This document shows, piece by piece, positions 8,231 through 16,596 of a stretch of 19,930 nucleotides of DNA. The translations under genes were made by a program, and so were the position numbers. The DNA lies in the NCBI GenBank assembly GCA_934444895.1, contig CAKSDA010000019.1:1-19930 (forward strand), in the 5' to 3' direction. The stretch's first letter is position 1; every line of letters begins with the position of its first letter. The notes under the pieces were generated by a model, which was given only the letters and a program-made list of their open reading frames with translations, ran no database searches and was not told the origin of the DNA. This DNA comes from an uncultured Eubacteriales bacterium. GTDB lineage: Bacteria > Bacillota > Clostridia > Oscillospirales > Acutalibacteraceae.

Positions 8231-9190
8231 ATGGATAAGTGGGAAAACGACATAGCTGTGCTTTGTATTTTCTTTGCGCGCCCTGAACAATTTGCAAAGT
8301 CGTTTGAATGTGTAAGAAAAGCCCGTCCGCGTGTACTGTTGCTTTGGCAGGACGGTCCGCGTGAGGGTGTTGCGAGCGATGTTGAAAATATACAAAAATG
8401 CCGTGAAATTGCGGAAAATATTGACTGGGAGTGCGAAGTTCACCGTAATTATCATGAAAAAAATATGGGCTGCGATCCGTCAACCCATTTATCGCATAAA
8501 TGGGCTTTCAGCATTGTTGATAAATGCATTATTCTTGAAGATGACATTATCCCGGCACCCACATTCTTCCCCTTTTGTAAAGAACTTTTAGACAAATATG
8601 AAAATGATACAAGGATTGACCGCATTTGCGGGCAGACCTTATTCGGCGGTGTTCCGGACAAACGATACAGTTACTTTTTCGGCCGCAGTGGATCTTCGTG
8701 GGGTTGGGCAACATGGAAAAGGGTTGCCGACACATGGGAGAGCAACTATGAATTTTTAAATGATCAATATTATTTGGATTTGGCAAGGCACCGTTTTGCA
8801 AACAAGCGTTTCGAATACAGTTTAAAAGCGGCCAGCCAGCGTGCAAAAGAAAATGTTGCATACTGGGAACATATTGTGGGATTCAGAACTACTCTTCAGT
8901 CCGGGCTTGTTATATATCCCAGTGAGAACATGATTGAAAATGTCGGCACATCGCAAAATGCAACACATGCGCCGGACAATATAGCGGAGTTGCCTAAAGA
9001 TATACAATCAATGTTTACAACGAGGGCTGTAGATATTAAGTTTCCGCTGAAACATCCTCCTTATGTTATTGAAGATTATCATTATTTTGATAACATCATG
9101 AAACATATTAATCCCGGATTTTTTAAAAAAATATCCAGAAAATTTGAACATACTTACCGCAAAATCCTTTTGAAATTCAGGAGAAAATAG
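8231..9190 (+). CDS. GT-A-type glycosyltransferase (GnT-I/GT2-like)
   Basis: 319 residues resembling GT-A nucleotide-diphospho-sugar transferases. The opening VLCIFFARPEQF and LLLWQDGPREG form the nucleotide-binding start. HEKNMGCDPS precedes a helix and the metal/donor motif CIILEDDIIP near residues 98-107 (DxD-like EDD), then FFPFCKELLDKY. This layout is shared by GT2-like enzymes and the GnT-I (GT13) group. SGSSWGWATWKR near 155-166 is typical of the bacterial members. No membrane segment is evident, so it is probably cytoplasmic or peripheral and adds one sugar of the repeat unit. AAAGGAGA lies 7 bases before ATG 8231. The next gene starts 1 base after the stop. The donor is unknown. Confidence 0.82.
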   Translation: MDKWENDIAVLCIFFARPEQFAKSFECVRKARPRVLLLWQDGPREGVASDVENIQKCREIAENIDWECEVHRNYHEKNMGCDPSTHLSHKWAFSIVDKCIILEDDIIPAPTFFPFCKELLDKYENDTRIDRICGQTLFGGVPDKRYSYFFGRSGSSWGWATWKRVADTWESNYEFLNDQYYLDLARHRFANKRFEYSLKAASQRAKENVAYWEHIVGFRTTLQSGLVIYPSENMIENVGTSQNATHAPDNIAELPKDIQSMFTTRAVDIKFPLKHPPYVIEDYHYFDNIMKHINPGFFKKISRKFEHTYRKILLKFRRK

Positions 9191-9191
9191 A

Positions 9192-10361
9192 ATGAAATAT
9201 CTGGTTATCGGCGACGCCGGTTCAATGCATATTTTTAACTTTGTAAAAACCGTACTTATGCCTCGCGGATATGAAGTGCATTTGCTTACTCTTTCTGCCG
9301 AACCGGTTAGGGAAAATTTCAGAAAGTTTTACAAAGAAAACGGAATAACTGTTCATGCTATTGCAGAAAAGGGATATCGCGGTATAAACAAAAAAGACAG
9401 ATTTCACAGAACACTTAATATATTAAGAAAACTGCGTCTTATGCGTGATGTTCCGAAGGTTGATATATGCCATGTACATTCGGTTTATAAAACGGCCTGC
9501 TTAATGGTGCTGCGCAATAGAAAAAAGTTTGACAAACTCATTCTTTCCTATTGGGGCGGCGATATTGAGGACAGAGAAAAAGCCGTTATAACTATTCGGA
9601 AAAAATGTTTCAAATATGCCGATGCAATTACCGTTACGGTCAAAGAAACATATAATATGTTTCGCCGCATTTATGGTGATGAATACGATAACAAACTGCG
9701 TATTTGCCGCTTTGCCACAGATGGTCTTGCATGCATAAAAAAGTTAAGCGGAGAAATGAGCCGCGAAGAGTGCAGAAAAACCTATAAAATTCCGCCGGGT
9801 AAAATATGCGTCACCTGCGGATACAGCGCTTATGCGGCGCAGCACCAGGACTTATGTCTCAAAGCAATCGGCTCGCTTCCTATTGAAATAAAAGAGAAGT
9901 TGTTTGTAATTGTGCCTATGCAATATGGCAGATATGATTACGAGTATATTGAAAAGGTTCGCAAAGCGGCTGTAGAATCCGGAACCAAGTACAGTATCCT
10001 TGAGGAGTTTGTTCCTTTTGAAATAAGCGCGCAGCTTGCAATTGCAACAGATATTTATCTTCACCTTCGTGATACCGACGCATTTTCAAATGCGCTTAAA
10101 GAACATGTATTTGCAGGTTCGTACATTATCAAGGGCGACTGGCTTAAATATCCGGAGCTTGAAGAGATGAATGCACCTTTAAAGTCAATTTCGTCGTTTG
10201 CGATGCTGGGTGAAACATTGAAAAAAGTAATTGAAAATATAACTGTCAAGAAGGAAATAGATCTTTTTGAGCCTATTTATGAAATGTATTCCACCGATTC
10301 GGTTAAAAAACAGTGGAGTGATGTTATAGAATTTGCAATGCTTAAAGGTAGGATTAGATGA
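9192..10361 (+). CDS. GT-B-type glycosyltransferase
   Basis: 389 residues with GT-B features: an N-terminal MKYLVIGDAGSMHIFNF, HVHSVYKT, and SYWGGDIED near residues 117-125, a motif found in a GT4-related group. The C-terminal half has VTCGYSAYAAQHQ, an acidic FEISAQLAIATDIYLHLRDTDAFSN region and KEHVFAGSYII before the end. The CGYSA..QH pattern also recalls the Glyco_transf_56 group (N-acetylfucosaminyl transferases), a weak likeness that would suit a fucosamine-type sugar in this cluster but proves nothing. A GAGAAAATAG stretch before the ATG supplies a modest ribosome-binding site. The stop overlaps the flippase start in ATGA. Its place in the repeat-unit order is unknown. Confidence 0.8.
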   Translation: MKYLVIGDAGSMHIFNFVKTVLMPRGYEVHLLTLSAEPVRENFRKFYKENGITVHAIAEKGYRGINKKDRFHRTLNILRKLRLMRDVPKVDICHVHSVYKTACLMVLRNRKKFDKLILSYWGGDIEDREKAVITIRKKCFKYADAITVTVKETYNMFRRIYGDEYDNKLRICRFATDGLACIKKLSGEMSREECRKTYKIPPGKICVTCGYSAYAAQHQDLCLKAIGSLPIEIKEKLFVIVPMQYGRYDYEYIEKVRKAAVESGTKYSILEEFVPFEISAQLAIATDIYLHLRDTDAFSNALKEHVFAGSYIIKGDWLKYPELEEMNAPLKSISSFAMLGETLKKVIENITVKKEIDLFEPIYEMYSTDSVKKQWSDVIEFAMLKGRIR

Positions 10362-11857
10362 TAAATACTAATAAACAAATAAAAATCGGAGCAGTAATAT
10401 CGTATTTCTCCATTGCCGTAAATATACTGGCAGGATTTATTTATACTCCATGGATGATAGATAAAATCGGAAAGGGCGATTACGGTTTATATACTTTGGC
10501 CAACTCTCTTATTACATTGTTTCTTGTGGATTTTGGTCTTGGTTCTGCTGTTAGTCGTTATATTGCCAAATATCGTGCCGAAGGGCGTCAGGATAAAATA
10601 AATAATTTTCTCGGAATAGTTTACAAACTTTATCTGGCGATTGATATGGTGATTTTGATTGCCCTTGTTGTAGTGTTTTTCTTTATAGACCGCATATATT
10701 TAAAGCTGACACCCTCCGAGCTTGAAAAATTCAAAATAGTTTATTTAATTTCAGCTTCATTTGCCATTGTCAATTTCCCGTTTGTGACCTTAAACGGAAT
10801 ATTAAATTCATATGAAGAGTTTATCCATTTAAAACTGGCTGATGTTATATACAGGGTTTTGCTGATTGCGTTAACAGTGGTTGCATTGCTAATGGGTTAT
10901 GGTCTTTATGCATTGGTACTGGTACATGCGATCGAGGGCCTTATTATTATAGTTTATAAACTTGCGGTAATTAAAAAACGCGTTGGACTTAAGGTGAATT
11001 TCAGGTATTTTGATCGATCGTTATGCAAAGACATATTTGGCTTTTCAATATGGGTTACAATATCAACACTGGCTCAAAGATTGGTGTTCAATATAACGCC
11101 GTCGATTCTCGGCGCTGTTGCCAGCAGTGCGGCTATTGCGGTATTTGGTATTGTTACTACGATTGAAGGGTATGCATATACAATAACCACTGCAATTAAC
11201 GGCATGTTTATGCCTAGGATTTCAAGGATTTACGAACACGGCGGAGAAAAAGAGGAACTTATGCCTCTTTTGACAAATGTGGGAAAATTTCAATATGCGC
11301 TTAACGGTCTTATTGTTGCAGGATTTGCTGTTATTGGCAAAGACTTTATAAATATTTGGATGAACAGTACATATTCAGACGCTTATTATGGAATATTGCT
11401 TGTTATAATCCCGGGGCTGTTTTATAATTCACTGCAAATTGCAAATACTGCAATGATTGTAAGAAAAAAGGTTAATTTGCAAGCCTGGGTAAATTTGGGA
11501 ATGGGAGTTTTTAATGTTGTCATTTCATTAGTCTTATCACGCAAATACGGAGTTATAGGAGCATGCGTTTCAATTTTTATTGCTTATATGCTTCGTGCAT
11601 TGGCATTGCTTGTAGTATATAAAAAAGTATTAAAACTTGATATGGCAATTTTCGTTAAAAGATGTTATATTAGAATGGGAATACCGATTATCTTTACTAT
11701 ATGCTTAGGATTTTTTGTAAACCACTGGTTCCCTGGCAGCGGATGGATTTCTTTGGGCATTAGGGCGGTTATAACCGTTTTTGTATATGTTGTTACAGTA
11801 TTCTTTTTTGGGTTTGATGAAAACGAGAAAAAGAAAATACTGAAAATTAAAAAATAA
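10358..11857 (+). CDS. Wzx-type polysaccharide flippase (MOP superfamily)
   Basis: 499 residues, highly hydrophobic, with about 12-14 membrane helices, matching the polysaccharide-transport branch of the MOP superfamily (PF01943/PF14667 type). The first helix pair with YTPWMIDKIGKGDYGLYTLA and DFGLGSAVSRYIAKY is the family's typical N-terminus. It should move undecaprenyl-linked repeat units across the membrane for the Wzy-like polymerase encoded upstream. The start overlaps the preceding GT gene in ATGA. The stop is 12 bases before the capE-like ATG, with an AAGGAGA site in between. Confidence 0.9.
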   Translation: MINTNKQIKIGAVISYFSIAVNILAGFIYTPWMIDKIGKGDYGLYTLANSLITLFLVDFGLGSAVSRYIAKYRAEGRQDKINNFLGIVYKLYLAIDMVILIALVVVFFFIDRIYLKLTPSELEKFKIVYLISASFAIVNFPFVTLNGILNSYEEFIHLKLADVIYRVLLIALTVVALLMGYGLYALVLVHAIEGLIIIVYKLAVIKKRVGLKVNFRYFDRSLCKDIFGFSIWVTISTLAQRLVFNITPSILGAVASSAAIAVFGIVTTIEGYAYTITTAINGMFMPRISRIYEHGGEKEELMPLLTNVGKFQYALNGLIVAGFAVIGKDFINIWMNSTYSDAYYGILLVIIPGLFYNSLQIANTAMIVRKKVNLQAWVNLGMGVFNVVISLVLSRKYGVIGACVSIFIAYMLRALALLVVYKKVLKLDMAIFVKRCYIRMGIPIIFTICLGFFVNHWFPGSGWISLGIRAVITVFVYVVTVFFFGFDENEKKKILKIKK

Positions 11858-11869
11858 GGAGAATAAAAA

Positions 11870-12907
11870 ATGTCACTTTTTTCAAATAAGACTTTATTGA
11901 TCACCGGCGGTACCGGATCTTTTGGAAATGCCGTACTTAACCGTTTTCTTAAAACGGACATTGGGGAAATACGCATTTTTTCAAGGGACGAAAAAAAGCA
12001 GGATGACATGCGTCATGAATATCAGGCAAAATATCCTGATGATTTTCAGAAAATCAAGTTTTATATAGGTGATGTGAGATCGCTTGAGTCTTGCCGCAAT
12101 GCAATGTACGGTGTAGATTATATTTTCCACGCGGCAGCTTTGAAACAGGTGCCTTCTTGCGAATTTTTTCCAATGGAGGCTGTTCGCACAAACATTATAG
12201 GTACGGATAATGTGCTCACTGCTGCAATTGAGGCAGGGGTTGAATCCGTTATATGCCTTTCAACCGATAAGGCCGCATATCCCGTTAATGCAATGGGAAC
12301 CTCTAAAGCTATGGAGGAAAAGGTTGCTGTCGCAAAATCCCGCAACAGCGGAAAAACAAAAATTTGCTGCACCCGTTACGGCAATGTAATGTGCTCCCGC
12401 GGATCGGTTATTCCGCTTTGGATAGACCAAATAAAAGAAGGGAATCCCATAACCGTAACCGAACCCTCAATGACCCGGTTCATAATGTCTTTGGACGAAG
12501 CAGTTGACCTGGTTATTTTCGCCTTTGAGTATGGCGAAAACGGTGATGTTCTTGTTCAAAAAGCTCCTTCAACAACAATTAAAATTCAGGCAGAAGCTGT
12601 TTGCGAATTGTTTGGAGGAAACAAGGAAAATATTAAGGTTATAGGAATACGCCACGGCGAAAAGATGTACGAGACTCTCCTTACAAACGAAGAATGTGCC
12701 CACGCAATTGATATGGGTGACTTTTACAGAGTTCCGGCAGACAACCGCGGACTTAATTACGACAAGTATTTCAACAAGGGCGAAGAAAACAGAAATCCTT
12801 TAACCGAATTCAATTCGCACAATACAAGGATGCTTACTCTGGAAGAAACAAAAGAGAAGATAGCGTCTCTTGAATATATAAAGGAAAGATTAAACGAGGA
12901 CAAATAA
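11870..12907 (+). CDS. capE: CapE-type UDP-GlcNAc 4,6-dehydratase/5-epimerase
   Basis: 345-residue extended SDR enzyme of the CapE/FlaA1/WbjB family. It converts UDP-GlcNAc to a UDP-2-acetamido-2,6-dideoxy-4-hexulose, with C5 inversion to the L series in the CapE group. The NAD(P)-binding motif GGTGSFG is at 13-19, then IFSRDEKKQ and HAAALKQVP. The active-site region has STDK at 131-134 and an M142-x-x-x-K146 motif (AMGTSKAM); Met in place of the usual SDR Tyr is the mark of the CapE branch as opposed to PseB/FlaA1. AAGGAGA lies 7 bases upstream of the ATG. In the known CapE-CapF-CapG pathway to UDP-N-acetyl-L-fucosamine a reductase gene follows; here the CapG-type gene comes next, 1 base after the stop. 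Confidence 0.92.
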   Translation: MSLFSNKTLLITGGTGSFGNAVLNRFLKTDIGEIRIFSRDEKKQDDMRHEYQAKYPDDFQKIKFYIGDVRSLESCRNAMYGVDYIFHAAALKQVPSCEFFPMEAVRTNIIGTDNVLTAAIEAGVESVICLSTDKAAYPVNAMGTSKAMEEKVAVAKSRNSGKTKICCTRYGNVMCSRGSVIPLWIDQIKEGNPITVTEPSMTRFIMSLDEAVDLVIFAFEYGENGDVLVQKAPSTTIKIQAEAVCELFGGNKENIKVIGIRHGEKMYETLLTNEECAHAIDMGDFYRVPADNRGLNYDKYFNKGEENRNPLTEFNSHNTRMLTLEETKEKIASLEYIKERLNEDK

Positions 12908-12908
12908 G

Positions 12909-14096
12909 ATGGACAAGTTTAAGTGGCAGCAAAACGGAAAAATCAAACTTTGCATAGGACTTGGCACACGCCCGGAGATCATTCGACTTGCGGCGGTTAT
13001 TAAGCGTTGCCGTGAGTATTTTGATACATGCGTAATTTATTACAACCAAAACTGGGACAAAAATCTTTCAACTGTATTCTGGGAAGATTTTGAGCTAAAA
13101 AACAACAAAGGTGAATACGGTCCTGATCTTTTGGTGCCTGTTGTAGGGGATAATCTGGGGGTTACCTGCGGAAATATTTTGGGCAGAAGCTATGAAATTT
13201 TATCTGAACTTAATCCGGATGGGTATCTTGTTTTGGGTGATACCAATTCATGCCTTTCTGCAATTTCCGCAAAAAGACTTCATATACCGCTTTTTCATAT
13301 GGAAGCGGGCAACCGCTGCAAGGATGAATGTTTGCCTGAAGAAACAAACCGCCGTGTTGTTGATGTAATTTCGGATGTAAACCTTTGCTATTCGGAGTTC
13401 GCAAGAAAATATCTTGCCGACACAGGTCTTCCGAAAGAGAGAACCTACATGACCGGTTCGCCTATGGCAGAAGTTTTGCGAAATAATCTTGAAAAGATCG
13501 AGGCATCGGATGTTCTTGAACGCTTGGGACTTGAGCCTGACCGATATATACTTCTTTCTGCTCACAGGGAGGAAAATATCGATACCGAAAAGAACTTTAC
13601 ATCCCTTTTTACTGCAATTAATGCTTTGGCACAAAAGTATGACATGCCTATTCTTTATTCCTGCCATCCCAGAAGCAGGAACAGACTTGAAAAAAGCGGA
13701 TTTAAACTTGATCCCAGAGTAAGGGTTAACGAACCGCTTGGATTTAATGATTACAATAAGCTTCAAATGAATGCACTTGCCATTGTTTCGGATTCCGGAA
13801 CTCTGCCGGAAGAGAGCAGCTTTTATCTTTCTATAGGTCATCCCATTGCTGCCGTATGTATCAGAACATCGACTGAGCGTCCGGAAGCGCTTGAGGCCGG
13901 CGACTTTATTCTTGCGGGAATTACAACAACCGAACTGCTTCAGGCTACAGATATGGCGATAGATATGAAACAAAAGGGTATTCTTGGAAAACCCTGCCCG
14001 GATTATGTGGATGAAACGGTTTCTATGAAGGTTGTAAGAATTATTCAGGGATATATAAATGTTGTTAATAAAATGGTTTGGAGAAAGGGAAACTGA
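12909..14096 (+). CDS. capG: CapG/FnlC/WbjD-type UDP-amino-sugar 2-epimerase
   Basis: 395 residues of the UDP-GlcNAc 2-epimerase family (PF02350). Motifs are GLGTRPEIIR (17-26), LGDTNSC (109-115), FHMEAGNRCKDE (129-140) with PEETNRR (143-149), HREEN (219-223) and DSGTLPEES (295-303). The GNR and SGT..EES variants, together with the C-terminal ...VVNKMVWRKG, match the FnlC/WbjD/CapG branch, which acts at C2 of UDP-2,6-dideoxy-amino sugars, better than the WecB branch (GLRTG, SGGIQEE). It would be the last step toward UDP-N-acetyl-L-fucosamine or a related sugar. A CGAGGAC site lies just upstream inside the end of capE. A long antisense frame over this gene is a shadow. Confidence 0.9.
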   Translation: MDKFKWQQNGKIKLCIGLGTRPEIIRLAAVIKRCREYFDTCVIYYNQNWDKNLSTVFWEDFELKNNKGEYGPDLLVPVVGDNLGVTCGNILGRSYEILSELNPDGYLVLGDTNSCLSAISAKRLHIPLFHMEAGNRCKDECLPEETNRRVVDVISDVNLCYSEFARKYLADTGLPKERTYMTGSPMAEVLRNNLEKIEASDVLERLGLEPDRYILLSAHREENIDTEKNFTSLFTAINALAQKYDMPILYSCHPRSRNRLEKSGFKLDPRVRVNEPLGFNDYNKLQMNALAIVSDSGTLPEESSFYLSIGHPIAAVCIRTSTERPEALEAGDFILAGITTTELLQATDMAIDMKQKGILGKPCPDYVDETVSMKVVRIIQGYINVVNKMVWRKGN

Positions 14097-14136
14097 GACC
14101 TTCCGGCAAGGTTTATTCACGGTGTGTAAAAACACC
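14096..14136 (+). other. Two small consecutive hairpins between capG and the nucleotidyltransferase gene
   Basis: In the 63-bp gap, 14096-14102 pairs with 14108-14114 (7 bp with one G-U, 5-nt loop), and GGTGT 14121-14125 pairs with ACACC 14132-14136 (6-nt loop). Neither is followed by a U run, so a terminator is unlikely. RNA processing, transcript stability or chance are all possible. Confidence 0.35.
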
Positions 14137-14159
14137 TACCAAACGAGAGGGAACAGTTG

Positions 14160-15326
14160 ATGAATAACACTTATAAATCGGTAATCGGCATTATATATAG
14201 TGCGGTTACAGGGGAAAAACGGGTTATACCCGGTGATTTTAATTTATCAGATGGCATTAAAATCGCAAAACGGCACAGAATTGAAACTATGTTTTATTAC
14301 GGACTTATAAATTGCGGAGTCAGCAAGGATGATCCGTTTATGCAAAGTCTTTTTGTGTCGGTTTGCAAGAATTATGCAATAAGCGAGCAGCAAATACTTG
14401 CATTAGATGAACTGTTCGGCGCTTTTGATCAAAAAAATATTGAATACATGCCGCTTAAGGGCACACTTTTAAAAAAATTATATCCGAATCCTGAAATGCG
14501 TAGCATGGGCGACGCCGACATTCTGATTAAAACCGAGCAATTAGATGCAATTAAGCAGATAATGCAGGAGTTTGGATATTCGTTTATTGAGGAAAGCGAT
14601 CATGAATATATTTTTAATAGGCAAAATGTGCGGATTGAACTGCATAAGAGGTTAATACCGTCTTACAACAAGGATTATTACGCATATTTCGGTGATGGCT
14701 GGCAACTGGGAAAGATTAAAAAAGGCAGTATGTTTTTAATGACGAATGAAGATCAGATGATTTATTTATTCACTCATTTTGCAAAGCATTACCGTGACGC
14801 CGGTATAGGAATACGGCATATTGTGGATTTTTGGGTTTATATGAAAAGCAATCAAAAGCCAAACGAAAAATATATTAAAATGGAACTGAAAAAACTGCAA
14901 CTATACGAATTCTATGTAAATGTTATGAATACTATCTCAGTTTGGTTTGATGATGGAAAATCTAACGCAAAGACCGATTTGATAACGAAAGTTATTTTTA
15001 ACAGCGGTGTATATGGGAGGACAGAATCCCAGGTGCTTTCAAAAGCGGTAAAAATGAGCAAGTCCGCAAAAAATGTAAAACTTAAAAGGACATTTAATAT
15101 AGTTTTTTTACCGTATAAAAATATGTGCAAAAAATATCCGGTATTAACAAAAGCGCCTGTATTGCTGCCTGCTATGTGGATATACAGAATAGTAACAATT
15201 CCGTTTTTAAAACCAGACTCTGTAAGCAAACAGATAAATAAGGTTAAAATGATAAGTGACAAGCAGGTTGAAGATTACAATAAAGATCTTAATTTTGTCG
15301 GACTGGATTTTAATTTTAAAGAATAG
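14160..15326 (+). CDS. Nucleotidyltransferase-fold family protein (NTP_transf_5, PF14907 type)
   Basis: 388 residues from ATG 14160. A GAGAGGG site at 14145-14151 favours this ATG over the adjacent in-frame TTG at 14157. The family signature is visible near residues 94-123: YMPLKGTLL, LYPNPEMRSMGDADILI, with the two acidic residues of the nucleotidyltransferase-fold active site in GDADI, and later RIELHKRL and a HFAKHYRD segment. Members occur in exopolysaccharide and in some peptide-modification clusters; their reaction is not established. The C-terminal third is basic with hydrophobic stretches near 330-350. It is the last gene before the terminator and probably belongs to the polysaccharide operon, perhaps modifying the product or its precursor. 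The function is unknown. Confidence 0.82.
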   Translation: MNNTYKSVIGIIYSAVTGEKRVIPGDFNLSDGIKIAKRHRIETMFYYGLINCGVSKDDPFMQSLFVSVCKNYAISEQQILALDELFGAFDQKNIEYMPLKGTLLKKLYPNPEMRSMGDADILIKTEQLDAIKQIMQEFGYSFIEESDHEYIFNRQNVRIELHKRLIPSYNKDYYAYFGDGWQLGKIKKGSMFLMTNEDQMIYLFTHFAKHYRDAGIGIRHIVDFWVYMKSNQKPNEKYIKMELKKLQLYEFYVNVMNTISVWFDDGKSNAKTDLITKVIFNSGVYGRTESQVLSKAVKMSKSAKNVKLKRTFNIVFLPYKNMCKKYPVLTKAPVLLPAMWIYRIVTIPFLKPDSVSKQINKVKMISDKQVEDYNKDLNFVGLDFNFKE

Positions 15327-15343
15327 AATAATAAGCAAAACTA

Positions 15344-15382
15344 AAAAGGTCGCGCTCCGTTTTTTTCGGAGCGCGACCTTTT
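15344..15382. terminator. Bidirectional intrinsic terminator
   Basis: A perfect 16-bp inverted repeat: arms 15344-15359 and 15367-15382 around a T7 loop (15360-15366). The 12-bp core is GC-rich, and the arms end in AAAA/TTTT, so the transcript from either strand ends its stem in a short U run. It lies between the stop codons of the convergent polysaccharide operon (15326) and the WYL gene (15423). Confidence 0.9.
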
Positions 15383-15422
15383 AAAATGCAATAAATCTCT
15401 ATACCTAATTTGTCATATAGGG

Positions 15423-16406
15423 TTAGTACTGTTCAAGCGCTTTTAAGGCAGTTTCTTTAAACTTACTTATCACATTCTCCGGAGATATGATTTTAATATC
15501 ACTGCCGAAATTCATAAGCCAGGTTAAAAAGGTTGGGCTTACTGCAACGCGAACAGCAACCAGAAAAGTATTCTCATCATTTTTTCGCATATGCACATTT
15601 AAACCAAATCGATCTATAATTATGCTTGACATATTATTTTTACATATCAAAGTTACAAGTTCTTCTTTGCCGCCGTACATACTGAATGTTTTGTTTGAAT
15701 AAAGCGCCATGTCAAAATTTTCAAATAATTCTTCACCTTTTCTGCTAAGCTTTGTTATTTTCAGATTAAGCATTTTGTCAACGCGGTAATGCTTAATTTT
15801 ATTTGCCGCAGAGTCAAAACCTATCATATAATAGTTTTCATCATCCCATATAAGCGACCAAGGACTTATTATATAGGTTTGTCCGTTATGGCGAAGAACC
15901 CGGTTTTTGTCAGGATTCCAGTCAAAATAATTAAAGGAAATTTGTTTGTTTTTATTTATTGCCGACTGAATGTAGTCTACTGAATAATATATACTCTCAT
16001 TCATGGTTTTTATGCGGTTTGCAACATAGACATTTTTTTGGAGGCTTTGGGCTTCATATTTTCCTGCCAGTTCTTCGATTTTTTTGATCAGCTCCTCGCT
16101 TTTTTTGTGGGTAATGAATTTGGAGGATTGAACAGCGTCCACAAGCAGTTTGAGTTCCGTAAGTTCAAACTTTTTGTTGTCAGCAAAATACTTTGCCGGT
16201 TTTTCATTAGTCATTTTAATATTAGCGCCGAATTCATTCAGAGCTCTGATATCGCTATATATGCTTTTCCTTTCACTATCAATCCCTAAAGAGTTAAGGC
16301 GGTCTAAAATTTCCGGCATTGACAAACCGTGATTTTTATCGGTTTCTTCCGAAAAGATTTTTTCGAGATACAAAATTTTCAATTTATTATTTGCACTTTT
16401 CGGCAC
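15423..16406 (-). CDS. WYL-domain transcriptional regulator (HTH + WYL)
   Basis: 327 residues from the GTG at 16406. The N-terminal part (about 6-65, NKLKILYLEKIF... SIYSDIRALNEFG) is a winged helix-turn-helix of the DeoR/HTH_11 type. Residues about 130-215 form a WYL ligand-sensing domain, with ISPWSLIWDDENYYMIGFD and HYRVDKM; a C-terminal WCX-like part follows. Start choice: an in-frame ATG at 16421 has no ribosome-binding site and would leave a leader of only about 12 nt after the predicted promoter. GGGGGTGG at 16419-16412 sits about 5 bases before GTG 16406, and the resulting MPKSANNKLKILYL resembles related clostridial proteins. WYL proteins sense ligands or nucleic acids and often control neighbouring genes. 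It is divergent from deoC, so control of the deo genes or of itself is plausible but unproven. Confidence 0.88.
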   Translation of the reverse strand: MPKSANNKLKILYLEKIFSEETDKNHGLSMPEILDRLNSLGIDSERKSIYSDIRALNEFGANIKMTNEKPAKYFADNKKFELTELKLLVDAVQSSKFITHKKSEELIKKIEELAGKYEAQSLQKNVYVANRIKTMNESIYYSVDYIQSAINKNKQISFNYFDWNPDKNRVLRHNGQTYIISPWSLIWDDENYYMIGFDSAANKIKHYRVDKMLNLKITKLSRKGEELFENFDMALYSNKTFSMYGGKEELVTLICKNNMSSIIIDRFGLNVHMRKNDENTFLVAVRVAVSPTFLTWLMNFGSDIKIISPENVISKFKETALKALEQY

Positions 16407-16440
16407 TAAAGCCACCCCCATAATTTAGAGAATATACAAA

Positions 16441-16469
16441 ATTATATCATCTGATGATAATTTATTCAA
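16441..16469 (-). promoter_or_regulatory. Promoter of the WYL regulator gene
   Basis: Read on the minus strand, TTGAAT (16469-16464), a 17-bp spacer and a perfect TATAAT (16446-16441). Transcription would start near 16434, leaving about 28 nt before GTG 16406. Confidence 0.75.
16445..16459. promoter_or_regulatory. Dyad in the WYL promoter, possible operator
   Basis: TATCATC-T-GATGATA, a perfect 7-bp inverted repeat with a 1-base centre. It overlaps the edge of the -10 element and fills part of the -35/-10 spacer, where a bound protein would block RNA polymerase. Autoregulation by the WYL protein is a reasonable guess. Confidence 0.45.
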
Positions 16470-16540
16470 GTGTTGCATCACAAGTGAGAACTGCCTGATA
16501 AACAGCAATTTTTCCGTTATTCTGCATCCTCGCAAAGCGG

Positions 16541-16569
16541 TTGATTTATAAGTGTTTGCATGATATAAT
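16541..16569 (+). promoter_or_regulatory. Promoter of the deoC-led nucleoside operon
   Basis: TTGATT (16541-16546), a 17-bp spacer and TATAAT (16564-16569) with an extended -10 TG at 16561-16562. Transcription should start near 16576, giving a leader of about 50 nt before deoC. Confidence 0.75.
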
Positions 16570-16582
16570 TTTAATCGGAAAT

Positions 16583-16596
16583 GATAAAGATTTATC
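16583..16596 (+). promoter_or_regulatory. Dyad in the deoC leader, possible operator
   Basis: GATAAA-GA-TTTATC, with 6-bp arms and a 2-base centre, just downstream of the predicted start of transcription. An overlapping dyad AAAGAT-TT-ATCTTT lies at 16586-16599. The position suits a repressor that blocks early elongation. The composition is A/T-heavy, so chance is possible. Confidence 0.35.

Noticed and set aside
13248..14135. 295-residue open frame on the minus strand
   Set aside because: It lies antisense to the capG-like gene, which has clear family motifs over its whole length. The antisense frame has no recognisable domain and a composition typical of a shadow frame.
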